Positions 32,088 through 42,896 of a DNA stretch of 64,000 bases are shown piece by piece (positions within the stretch are counted from its first letter, which is position 1; each line of letters starts with the position of its first letter). The notes below the pieces were generated by a model, which worked only from the letters and a program-made list of their open reading frames with translations, did no database searches and had not been told where the DNA came from. The stretch is from Eutypella sp. D-1 (Eukaryota; Ascomycota; Sordariomycetes; Xylariales; Diatrypaceae). The stretch lies in contig JAJTTP010000001.1 of the NCBI GenBank assembly GCA_023313575.1, positions 3,410,001-3,474,000 of the forward strand, given 5' to 3'. Both the position numbers and the translations under genes were made by a program.

Positions 32088-33471
32088 AAGAAAACGGAGC
32101 GGTTCCGCTTATTCACTGCCCCGGTTTTGGATTTGGATCTATTTCGTCCCGAACACGGCCGGGTGGATGATATTGCGTGATGATGGTGGCGGTGGGAGTT
32201 GGAAAGGGGGGCGGGGATGGGAATGTCTGCTACTCGGCCGGAGTCGAAGTGGGGGTTTGGTGGGTTAACGACGGCCATGGCGGACCGATCTGATCGCATC
32301 TTCCCTTTGTATTAAAGAAAAAGAAAAGGCCCCCGTATCTATCTACCTACCTGCTTAGCGGTACGACGTTGTAGACAATCGCATAACACCCTCTATGTAC
32401 AAAAAGCCTCAGCATACTAGTTCCCCCGGGGTGTTTGCCGTTCTGGTTCGATTTCTTATGTGACAAAGTCTCTTACCTCTAGATCCAGCAAGGGCGAGGA
32501 GGGGAACAACGAACACGGAAAGAGGATCAAGGCGCGTTGAATCGATTCGTTTTCTAATAAACGTGCATAGCAGAGCTTCTGTTCAGCCTGCCTAGCTAGC
32601 TATCTATCTAAAGTAGCTACTTGCAAGACTACACGCAAAGATGGGACAGGTGGTTCAACAGGATTATCCATCCACCAGGACCGTTGCATGTGCAGACAAC
32701 TGTGCCTGGCGTGTGTGTGTGTGTGTGTATTCTATATGCATAAACATAAACATGCGTATGCTGTACGCAATCGATATACGGTAAGTATGTAGACATTGGC
32801 ATGATCATTCACGGCGGGCGTGACCCCGACACGGCGGCGTCGACATGACGACGTGACCTCCTGTAGCCTATTGATAAAGCTCATGTATGTGTATTCCTCC
32901 CAAGAGCCAACTTCTAGTGTTTTGTATGCATTGTATTTGTTTGTAAGTCGACCCGAGCGCGGCTTTGTCTCCTCTGTCGGGTGTGCGGTTGTTGTCTTGT
33001 CGAGGAGGAGAAAACTTCCTTCGACACGCTGCTGCCCCCAGGTGACAAGATGTGTTTAACTGTTGATGTTTCGATAAACCGTGTGTGCAGATGAACTGCT
33101 GCTTTCCGGGAAAACGTGTGGTGTTCGAGAAGTAGAAGGTGCACGGGTGGTTTTGATATGGTCCTCTCTGGCCTATCTCTTTCTCCCTTGCTGCTCTGGG
33201 GCCTTCTTCACCCATCCAAGCCGAGACAAGCGAGGTCACCCACCGACTCATTAATCCATAGTCTCCGAGCGAATGTTTGATCCCACATGCCCCGACCGAT
33301 GATATGAGCAGATGATGGAGGCCGCACCCATGATCTATAAATGAGCTAGGGTTTAGCAAGATGTCAGGATACTGCAGTATCTGGCCAGCCAGGTGCGAAA
33401 GCCCAAGCGACACATCTTCTGCCTTTCTCTGTCTCGTCCGGCCCGCCTCCTATCTCAATACCGGGCGCGGG
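32088..33471. other. Intergenic region, no gene seen
   Basis: The 3' flanks of the convergent ATP3 and LSD1-type genes meet here. A GT dinucleotide run is at 32711-32729. The minus-strand ORF 33413-32868 has scattered Ser/His/Gly-rich content and no family signal. Confidence 0.5.
32711..32729. repeat. GT dinucleotide run
   Basis: Nine GT units in the 3' intergenic space between the ATP3 and LSD1-type genes. Confidence 0.85.
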
Positions 33472-36400
33472 TCAGCCCTCCACGTCCATGTCGCTCCTGT
33501 CACTCTCGGCGTACGTGCTGACGCGGCTCAGAACCCTCCGCCTGCCGCGTCCGCTGGCAGCGGAATCGACCTCTCCGCCCTCCGGCGGGATGTCGTCGAG
33601 CACGAGCTTATGTGTGGCCTCCCACTCGGCCCGAACCTCCGCATACCTGAGGTCCCAGGCCTTGGCGTCGCGTTCCCAGGCGGCGAAGCGGTCGGCGTAC
33701 TCCCTCTTCTGGGCGGCGGCCTGGTCCTCGTACGGCCTGCGCTCGTCGGGGGCGGCCTCCTTCCACATCTTGCTGGTGACGACGCGCACGTCGTTGGGGC
33801 CCAGCTTGACTTTGCCCTTGCCTAGGCGCCGTCCCTGCTCGCACCGGCGTCGCGCCGCTTCGTAGTTCGCCTTGCAGTATAATTGATATGCGTTGCCCGC
33901 CACCTTTTTCGGTGGCCACGGCCGCTCCCCAATCTTCGCCACGATATGGCTCCACGCCTCGGCCTCGTATGCGTCGACGCGGGCCTGTTTCGCGGACCGT
34001 GGGGAGGGCGGAGTCATCGCCGCCTCACTTTTGCGTTTGAGACCCTGCAAGGCGGAGGACCCGGGGGTTTCTTTCCGCACTATCAGGGGGCTAGGTATTT
34101 GAATGGGGCCTAGCATGGCCTCGAGGACTTCCGAGGCTGCACGCAACCCTGATAGGTACGCGCCATGAACGGTGGCCGGGTGCGTCTCGATGGTGTGCTC
34201 GCCCGCGAAGAATAGGTTGCCTATAGGGCGGGCCATAGTCTGGTAGTCGTCGGGCCTCATATCTGGGCCGGCCGACGAGTAGGAGCCGCGCGAGAACTTA
34301 TCAGAGCCCCACCGAGTAACTATGGAGTGTACAGGCTGCTCAGGTACCTTGGCACCGTAAATGCTGCGGAGGACGCCGGTTGCCTCCTCGACCAGCTCGT
34401 CATTCTTAGAGCGTTCTGTGTCGAAGCCCGCGTCGCCGGCCATCAGACCCAGCAGAACCGGGATCCCACTCATATTAGACACGTCGAACCACTGAAAGCA
34501 GCGGCCCCGCTGTGACGTGTAGTCGCTCTGCTTCAGGCTGTGACGGGAATTTGGCATGCGAAGAACACCGAAGATGTCCCTGCTAGTATCCCAGAACGCC
34601 TCGCGATACACTAGTATAATCTTGTTGAGGATCCCGTACCCCAGTCGCCCAATGGTGTCCGTCTTCCAAGACGGCAAAGGCGGATCAAATTCTACGCTGT
34701 GATGCTTGAGGACGCCAAGTGGGATTGTCGACACGACATGGTCAGCATCGATGATAGTGTCGTTCTCGCACACCACGCGCGCAGCTCCTGATATATCGGG
34801 GCTATATGATATCTTCTTCACAATCGCCTCCTTTCGAATATCCAGCGGCGACGGGGCGTGTCCGAGCCCCCAAGGGACGTTTTGGTAGCCACCGATAACC
34901 ATCGTGTGCTTACCCTCCCATTCGTTACCGGCGTCGATGTCCCAGCCCGATAAGCTAAGCTGGCTGTAATTTGCCGCATTGCTATATTCGAGGTTGGCCA
35001 CGTGCCAGTTCATGAGCCTGAAGTCTTGGGCCGTGAGGTCGACGATATTCTTGTACTGGGAGATCGCCTCGTTCATCATTGAGCCCAGCGTAGCGGTTGG
35101 TTCCTTCGCCGCAGCATCAAGCTCCAAGTCGAAGCTCTCGTCTACGCCTTCCTTAAGAGCCCAGCCCATCATTTTTGCCTTGTAAGCGGCTCTCAACGTG
35201 GCCGGCGTACCAGGTTCAACATGCGCTCTACCGGTCGCCCGATCTGTCGAGACTGGCACGAGACTGACCTGGGGGGCTAAGCTCTGCTCTGCGATTGGTG
35301 GCGCTTGGGGTTGCGCCGCAGTCGCCTCCTCTACATAGGCGATGGTCTTATGCCCGTCGGATGAGCTGTCTTTGCCTTCGTCTATCAAGTCCCTGTTACC
35401 TTCGATAAGCTTGGATGGCGAGTTCTTGAACTTGAAGTCGCTGACTCGTTCGAGGCAATCGTTATAGAGTTTCTCGACCAGCCTATCGCGTCCTTCGTCA
35501 ACGGCCTTGCCATTTGTATCGTACAGAGTGGTCTCGGGTCGTAGTGCGTAGTACGGCAACGCCATTTGTCCCCTCACCAGTACATTAAGGGGGTTTCCTC
35601 GCTCGAACCCCGTGATGATCATGCCACCACACTCAACACTGTGACGCTGGCCCTTGAACCCTGCCAGGCGTTGGCTCTCGCCACCGTTGATGCCTCGGGA
35701 GTACACCCTGCCACCAAGGCGGTTTCGGCCTTCCAGCACGATGACCTTCGGCGGCTCTTCGCTTAAGTCTTGAAATTCTCTGGCATACTGCTTGAAAAGG
35801 CTATCAAGCTGCCGGGCACACCCGAGGCCAGCCAAACCAGCCCCGATCACTACGATCGTCTTGCCCTTTTTAATCGCCTTGAGCCTCCTCGACTTCCTCG
35901 GCGGTGACGGGACCTCCGCACAGCCGAAGTTGATATAACCCGAGCGTAGCAGCCAATCGTAACACACGCTTGCCACATCAAACCACCTAACGTCCTTAGC
36001 ACAGCCGACAGCCTCCTCACGTGAGACGCCGATCCGCGGGTTGTTGAGCCATAGACGTAGGATTCCATTTCTTATGTTCAAGTACGTGGTCACCTGAGCA
36101 TGGCTGATGTGCTCCCTCAATATCAGGTACTCGTCCCGATGAAGAGCATACGGGTTCAGCCTCGACGACTCAGCTGCCGCGATGCATTGGTGTGCATAAT
36201 CGTGCGGGGCGACGTCTGTGGGTATTGAGACTCGTGGCCGCACATCAAAGACTCGGCGGCGGCCGGATGTGGACGTCGCGGGCGTCTTCGTGGTCGCATG
36301 TGTGGAGGCCACCACCGGTACATGTACCTTCAGGGCGTCCGGTTCGACAGGTGTCGTCGCTTTACTAGAGGGTGCCGGTGACGACGGTAGAGATGTAAGA

Positions 36401-36865
36401 TCTGACTGATCCGATAAGGCAGATGCCGGTGACTCGAAGGAGTTACTGCCGGCGGCTTGAGAAGTGAGACTCGATTCCCCACCCGCAACATCGTGTTTAT
36501 GGAATCTGCTGTATTGTTTAGATGACACGAGACGCTGGGTAGATATCTTTTTGGTTGCGGTCACATATGGTCCATATAAGATGCACTTACATATGGGGTT
36601 GTGATACCACCGCCGATGCCGCACTTTGCATCCGAGGGTCCATATCATCAACTTGTACAATCTTCTCGGGTTCTGTCTTCGTGATGCCTGTCGATATTGA
36701 GGACTCGGCGTGGCGGGTAGATTGAATATCTCTTATCCTGGCCAGAGCCCCTGAGGCTAAGATGGACTTGATGTGTATGTCCAGGTCATCCAGGACCCCC
36801 ACTGGTCCTGATCCCATATGGTTCCTCTCCTCCGACAACTGAATAGTCTCCTGAGCAGTTTTCAT
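33472..36865 (-). CDS. LSD1: LSD1/KDM1-type histone lysine demethylase with HMG box
   Basis: Two exons, 36865-36591 and 36508-33472, with an 82-nt intron (GTAAGT donor, CTAAAC branch, TACAG acceptor), giving 1103 residues. The enzyme is an FAD-dependent amine oxidase that removes mono- and dimethyl marks from histone H3 lysines in the nucleus. Order: Ser/Thr-rich N-terminus; SWIRM domain (about 188-290, with WLNNPRIGVSREEAVG); FAD-binding VIGAGLAGLGCARQL at 312; a long low-conservation insertion (about 470-540) where animal LSD1 carries its tower; PLPSWK with the FAD-proximal Lys at about 707; GEHTIETHPATVHGAYLSG near 861; HMG box from about 954 (RPWPPKKVAGNAYQLYC). The C-terminal HMG box is the Pezizomycotina arrangement and probably binds DNA in place of CoREST. 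The GTAAGT donor at 36590 keeps the frame and is preferred over a GTATCA 17 bases earlier in the transcript. Confidence 0.94.
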
Positions 36866-38601
36866 AGCTCACAAGCCCAGAGTATGAACGTGGGAGGAGA
36901 GACACGCATCGATGTAAAGAGAGGAAGATCTTGAATCTTTGATCGGACCGGGTCGATCAACTTTTGTCCGAAGTATAAATATTTTTGGGGGCTGATAATA
37001 TTATCCCAGATTATATCCCATTATACAGAAATTTGTCATCGAGGATGCATGTCAATTGGAGACGGACAGCCTATAAGGGGTTGTTAGCCGTATATTGGCT
37101 CGACGAGCTATGAGATGAGCTATGGGAGAATTGCGTTGAATGGGTTCATCTGATGGATTATGGATACGAGGAATGATACGATATAAGAATTAGACTGCAC
37201 TGCACCTTTTGGGGGGGCCTTGAACCCATCGAACCAGCCCAATGGTGGCCAATCAAGTCTCGGATTATAGAATTGGGCTATCTTTCTACTGGAATGAGGG
37301 TACAATAGGAGATGAGATAGATAGATGGCAGGCGATTACGTTCATATAAACCCTGGGTATCTTTTGGTCTATACACCTGTATTCATTTCACCTTTGGGGG
37401 GGTTAGGGGGCGGCAGAATTGAAGAGAGAGTGAAAATGTATTCATGCATGGAATTATTGGATGAAGAGGAATATCGTATGCTGCATATCCGTTACCTACT
37501 TATACTTAGGTATGTACGTAAATGGATATATGTTACAAGTGGAAAAGACAAGACTGCAAGCAAGTACTTCCAAGGTTGAAAGTGCTGAAGGAGAGAGAGA
37601 GAGAGAGGACCTCGGGAGGGGAGATAGGGTCTGTCTGGAGGGTCCGGTCCACGGGTTCTGGTGACCTGATCTGCTGTTCTAAAACACTTGGGTATTTTAA
37701 GTACAATTTGTCCATGAGAGAGATTGGCAAGTCCCCTCCATTTTACTGACCTGGTGCTTAGTCGTCCCCATTAGTTAATTAGCACTTAACTTTTAAGTTT
37801 TGACGTCCTCGATTTGCCGAGTTGCACGTGACTATCTTGGTTCAGGTGCTGGACTTACTGGGTGCTGCTGCTGGTCGTTACCACCAAGCGCTATCTGACC
37901 TCGCTAACTGAAAGAGAGTGGTAAAATGTAGTCGACTTAGTAAGTAAGTGTCCCTCAATTCTCAACTTCCTCCATCCCCAGAAACACTTAATTAAATACA
38001 AACACTTTTCCCGATCACCAACTTGAATCGGAGTCTGTTCTTCCCCTAAATTATTGTTAGGACGTAGAAAGAGACTTTCAAGCCGAGCAGGGAGTAGATT
38101 CTATCAACCCCCATGCCATCCCTCATCGAGCACTGGGCATATCATTTATACTGAAGGCGATGTTCCCCTTCTCAGTCTGCCCCTATTTATATACCCCCGC
38201 ACCGGCAGCCAAGTACTTGAGATTCCACGGCTATCATGCTGAGTATGGACTCATCAGGGATTCATTAAACACGTTACGAATACACTCCACTCCAGCCTAA
38301 AATGTTCTTATGGTAGAGGTAATCACGAAGGCAGGATTGCCGAGATATTGCACAAGAGGAAAAAGGCAACTGCCCAATGAACAATTGGCCTCATTGCTGT
38401 CCGCAATAGAATTTGCATGCCCCGAATTGACCCAGCTCATAATAGCTCCCACCCAGGCATAAACGTCCATAATTCTAGCCCCTATAGTCGAATACGGTCG
38501 ATCGTAATGCCCGAAAGAATGCCTGGTAAATGGTCGGCGTATATATTCGTCTATAGTCTCGGGATACGCATATTGATGTATATCTCAGGATGAGAAAAAT
38601 A
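36866..38601. other. Intergenic region, no gene seen
   Basis: Upstream of the LSD1-type gene and downstream of VPS33, both on the minus strand. AT-rich parts at 36960-37030, a GA run at about 37592-37608, and AGTAAGTAAG-like sequence near 37935. The ORFs at 37325-37749 are overlapping and low-complexity. Confidence 0.5.
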
Positions 38602-41017
38602 TTAAGAGGCGGGGGCCCCTTGCGTTTCCCCTCTCGCAAAAGACTCCTTTTCGATAGCGGCCTCCATCATTTTCCCTCCACTGATTATCGAAGTCGTGCA
38701 GATAACGATGTTTCGCCGTGCTATAAGCAACCGCCCAGTCAGTACACGGAAGTTCGTTGGGCGAGTCAAGCTAGAGGGATATTTGGACGAACCTTCTTCC
38801 TGCTTAGCAATAAACCTCAAAGCCGCGATCTCAGTGAACGTGATGCCACCAACGAACACCACAAATACAGTCTTCTTCTCGCCCCCTCCCGATAAAAGGG
38901 CCCGGGCCTTGACTGCCTTATCCTCGCCCTTTTGTAACTCGTCGAAGGTCTGGCCACGTGCGTGCTTTACAGCCTCGTCGAATCCGCGCCACCCCTGCGC
39001 ACCACCCCCTGCAGTCACACCTGCTCCCGTAATTCCGTTGCCCCGAGTGATCGAGAGGATATATTGCTTCTGAAGAAGACATTGTACTAGTCGGATAGAG
39101 AGCGGCGCGTATCCGCTATAAACATAGGCTATGTCGTTGGGATTCTGTTCATTCACTTCGTCGACAATGAGGCGAAGCTGCTTGCGTAGATAGGTATAGT
39201 TCGTTTTGGTGCCCGTCGCAGTTCCCGCGCCTGGCATCGGAATCATACTAGCCATTGGAGAGGCTCGTGATAGGAATAGTTGTAGCTTTTCGAGGTTGTG
39301 TAGCGTCAGTAGATGTTGATATCCGTAGCCTTGTACGACTAGTCGTCTAAATTGATCGAAATCCTTCGACTTAATGCCGCCGGAAATGCATGAGTATATA
39401 CACAGTAGTCTAAGAATATCAGGCAAAGGAATGTCTCTCGCAATGAGCTCTTCGATTGCATCAAACTGTGAGCTTGGGTCAGCACCGGCGGCAAGATTCT
39501 GCTGTACTTCCAGCAGGCGACTGAACTGGTCCGTTTGCGTGTGTTTCAGAACTTCCTCGACGAGACCTGTATGGATCTTGAGGCTCTGATGCTCAGCCTG
39601 ATATCCAGGAAGTTTCTTTACGAAATCCTTCAGCTCAGCAGCAGTTTTGGTACTATGCCGGCTCTCGTAGTCGGTTTGTAGCCGCCGCGCGACCTTGTTG
39701 AGTAGAGCGCCAACAACAGCGAAGTTCGTATCGCGAAGCCCGTCATAGAGTTTGTCAGAAGAATCCAAAAGGATCTTGCGCTTTCTCGGGGCGGGACTAG
39801 CTACGGCAGGTTGCGATGCGCCCTGTGATGGCGGCTGGGGTGGAGGGCCTACAATGGAGGAATCGACATCGATCTGGTTGTTTTGGATACCCCAAACTTC
39901 GTCAATAAGTCCTTCATAGGTCAACTGCGTAAGTAACGGTGTGACAAGGTCAACTTCGCGATCTATTATGATGACGCTTTCACTGGTATTACTTGGAGTG
40001 AGTCCAAGTTTGGTGGCTCCACCAGCGTCCTCGCCCGCAAGTATTTCTTGTCGCATTCGGGAAAGCAATTCCGCAACACGTTTGGCGTTGTCACCCTTGC
40101 CGATGATCCGGGGAAAGAGTCCATGGTTTGACTGTATGCCCATCAGGGCCTTGGCCATTAGAAAGGCGGGCGTAGTATCTCTATTAAGATAAAGATCCCG
40201 AAATGAATCGTCGAGCTCGAGGGATAGGACATCTCGTTCGAGAGGGAAGAAGTACAAGGGAAGCTCGGCGATATTGACATCACCCAACACGCCGGCCTCC
40301 TCCAGTAGCTTATCAGACACCAGGGTTCGGCGAGGCACCCAGAATATATGAAATTCATGACCTGTCTGGCTCTCACGCTGGAGTCGCTTTAACTGCTCTG
40401 ATGAGATGTTAGCATGCTAAAATAATGCCTGGAGCATGCTGGCAGGCGGCTGGAAAGGATGCGACATGCCACCACGTGTAGTGTAGTGAGATGAGGCTCG
40501 TGAGGCTTATCTTCATCATGACATGTGACATAATTTGAATGGAGAATATCCGAGTGTATGCAGACAGAAAAGGGACGAGCGAGAGTTGGACGGCTACTAA
40601 CCTGCGATATTTTGAGCGTGAAGGGCGCATTCACCCCGGGCCATGAAAATGACATTGCGCTGGCTCGTGTCGGCATTATTGTTTTCCAGAAAGAAGAACT
40701 TGTCGACGCCGTAATCCTGTAAAGTCGAAACCTTGACGATATTACCGATGGGACCGGCAAGACCACGCTCGATGATGAGGTTCTTCTTGCCTCGGACCTA
40801 AAGAACGTTCAGCGTTTGGACATGAGAGTTTCGGTAATCTGGAGGCTGTGATCGTGGTCGTGATCGTAACGGTGAGAGCGCGGTGAGAGCGCTCGGAAGT
40901 TTGGAGATGGAGAGAGCTCGAGTGGTTTGTCTTACGTACACCTTCTAGGAGATTGAGAATGTCTCTCCGGGCCTTTTCTCTAATGTGCTCGACATCAAAC
41001 CCCACATGAGGAGCCAT
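38602..41017 (-). CDS. VPS33: Vacuolar sorting protein VPS33 (Sec1/Munc18 family)
   Basis: Three exons: 41017-40940, 40797-40602 and 40397-38602, with introns of 142 and 204 nt, giving 689 residues. The protein is the SM-family subunit of the HOPS and CORVET tethers that chaperone SNARE assembly at the vacuole/late endosome. The start MAPHVGFDVEHIREKARRDI matches the family N-terminus. Exon 2 reads LIIERGLAGPIG, then a KFFFLEN-like strand and CALHAQNIA; exon 3 continues FHIFWVPRRTLVSDKLLEEAGVLGDV. SESVIIIDREVDLVTPLLTQLTYEGLIDE is the Sec1-family signature, and HLLTLHNLEKLQLF and the C-terminal AALRFIAKQEEG-like end are also typical. Donors are GTACGT and GTTAGT. A Pro/Gln-rich insertion (PPPQPPSQGASQ) sits in a loop where family members vary. 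Confidence 0.95.
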
Positions 41018-42192
41018 CGTGAGCTCTACATGGGGGTGGTGTTGTTGGTGATGTTTTGTTATCGACAACGGCAAGGTCAGGTGGGAAAGTATCGAAGGTC
41101 CGGGATGCCTGGGGTTTGTATTCGCGGATACAGTCGCGGATACAGGTCTCTTAAGCTTACCTAGCTCCAATTAGGTACCTACGATAGGCAGTCAGGTACC
41201 TTAAGGGCTTGTATTTCGTAGCTAATATAAGTGGTCACACCCATAACTCGACACCCAAGGTCCCACTTATACAGCAACACCAAGGGAGTAAGTACTTTAG
41301 GTAGGTACCTAGGGTATGTACTGATGATATCTTTTGAAACTAACATTGCAATTGGCTAACTCTCTCAATATCTATGATCGATCTTACCTTGATCCACTAG
41401 CTACTACCAGAGACTTAGGTAAGTTGTTAAGTGTTATCGGGAAGCCAGTAGGTGGGTGGTAGCAAGACGGCGTTTGAGTAGTGCTTAGCTCCGACGCGAC
41501 GACGTCACGCATCTAGAGCTAGAAGGTCTACAACCCCGCGTTTTACCTTATTGAGAACATCGTGTTGGTAGTTTACCTATGTAGGATTTCTAGTTGTCTA
41601 CCGATCCCCATCCCTATATAGAAGTCGGAGGGATATTGACATTGTGTTATATAGTATGGAATATCAAGTTGAACACATATATTCACTTAAAGTTAAACCT
41701 ACATGCAAAGGGATACGTAGTTTGTACACTTCCCTACTTCGTATGCTCTGGTCGATTTATCAGAGCCTAGTAGATTGGGCAGAACAGTGTCACAGCTTAG
41801 TCCTAAGAGACCAGGCAGGCCACTTTTGTTCTCGGAAAGCTGAGATAAAATGAACAATGCCCTAGATTCCCTATCCTGTAGACATGTCTGTTCAACTACA
41901 TTCTTCCCGGGTTAATTCCCACCACTCTCTGCCACTTTCTCTGGTCCGCGTAATAGCAGGTGGTCAGAGTCGTGTAGGAATTCCAATCCCTCGATGGAAC
42001 GGAGAATACCTTTCATGGGCCGCCGCCGTACGATGACTGCACCGTTGCTATATAAACCCTGTGATGCCGATGATGATGCATGCAAAATCCCTAATGCCCG
42101 ACCATATGCGCAACGCCGAAGCTCCGAACTCATCGCAAACTTGCCGTAATGAAACTGCCCCTTCCCCCCCCCCCCCCCTCTCTCTCTTTCTC
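41018..42192. other. Intergenic region with TAGGTACCTA motifs
   Basis: Upstream of VPS33. The motif TTAGGTACCTA and relatives occur at 41171-41205 and 41298-41313. A long C14 run joined to a CT run ends at the 3' edge (about 42162-42195). No gene seen. Confidence 0.55.
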
Positions 42193-42195
42193 TCA
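42160..42195. repeat. Poly-C / CT tract
   Basis: A homopolymer of about 14 C followed by (CT)n TTTCTCTC lies just downstream of the E2 gene's stop codon. It is prone to length variation and sequencing error. Confidence 0.8.
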
Positions 42196-42896
42196 TACAG
42201 TGTTATCGTGGTAATAGAAGTCGATGTCTCTAGGCCGTAGGCGATTCCGTTGGACGAATTCCTCGTCGCCCGGCGGTCGCTCATTCTTGTTGTTCCCGGT
42301 CAACATGCTCTGGATGCTCATACACACGCTCTCGACGCTCTGTACGGGACTCCACCCCTGGCTGCCGAGCAGGTCGAGGCAGATGATCCCGTTTGAATAT
42401 ATGTGAGGGTGCATCGGTATCGGCCGGTTGTCAAGCTTGACGAATGTCACCTCTGGCGGTTCTACACGTGTTTTGTTACCACGTCAGTCTCTCTGCCAAG
42501 TCCCGCCCGCATCGTCGTCGCCATCGAATCATTCTTCCGGTGCACCTACCGATTGGGTACTTGTCGCTGAATTTGAACTTCAAACGGTATGTCTGGCCCG
42601 CATATATGGGGTTCTGGTCGAGGACCTGGATGTCGAGGAACCATTCCTCCAGGTTGTCGGCAGAGACGAGGGTTATGCCGGGCGGTAGGCCATTGGTAAT
42701 CTGGACAGAAAAAGAACAGGTCGCGCGACCGTATGTCAGGACAAGTTCCTCAGATCCACAGAGCGCAAAGCGCAGAACGTAGAACGCAGAGCGCGTGGCA
42801 AGTAGCGAGCAGCACGCAGAACACAACAGCAGGGGAGAAAAAAAGGCTTACCTTGAGCAACTCCTTGTTCAGCCTTTTGGTACCTAGGCCCGCCAT
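42193..42896 (-). CDS. Ubiquitin-conjugating enzyme E2, UBE2W-like
   Basis: Three exons: 42896-42852, 42700-42550 and 42461-42193 (introns of 151 and 88 nt, donors GTAAGC and GTAGGT), giving 154 residues, a single UBC fold. The N-terminal helix is KRLNKELLK. The active-site cysteine is Cys93 in HPHIYSNGIICLDLLGSQGWSP. The usual HPN tripeptide is replaced by HPH, and the C-terminus ends DIDFYYHDNTV. Both are features of the UBE2W class, which attaches ubiquitin to the alpha-amino group of disordered protein N-termini rather than to lysine. VESVCMSIQSMLTGNNKNERPP is the conserved helix after the active site. UBE2W activity itself is inferred from the family. Most likely nuclear/cytoplasmic, with no targeting signal. 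Confidence 0.92.
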
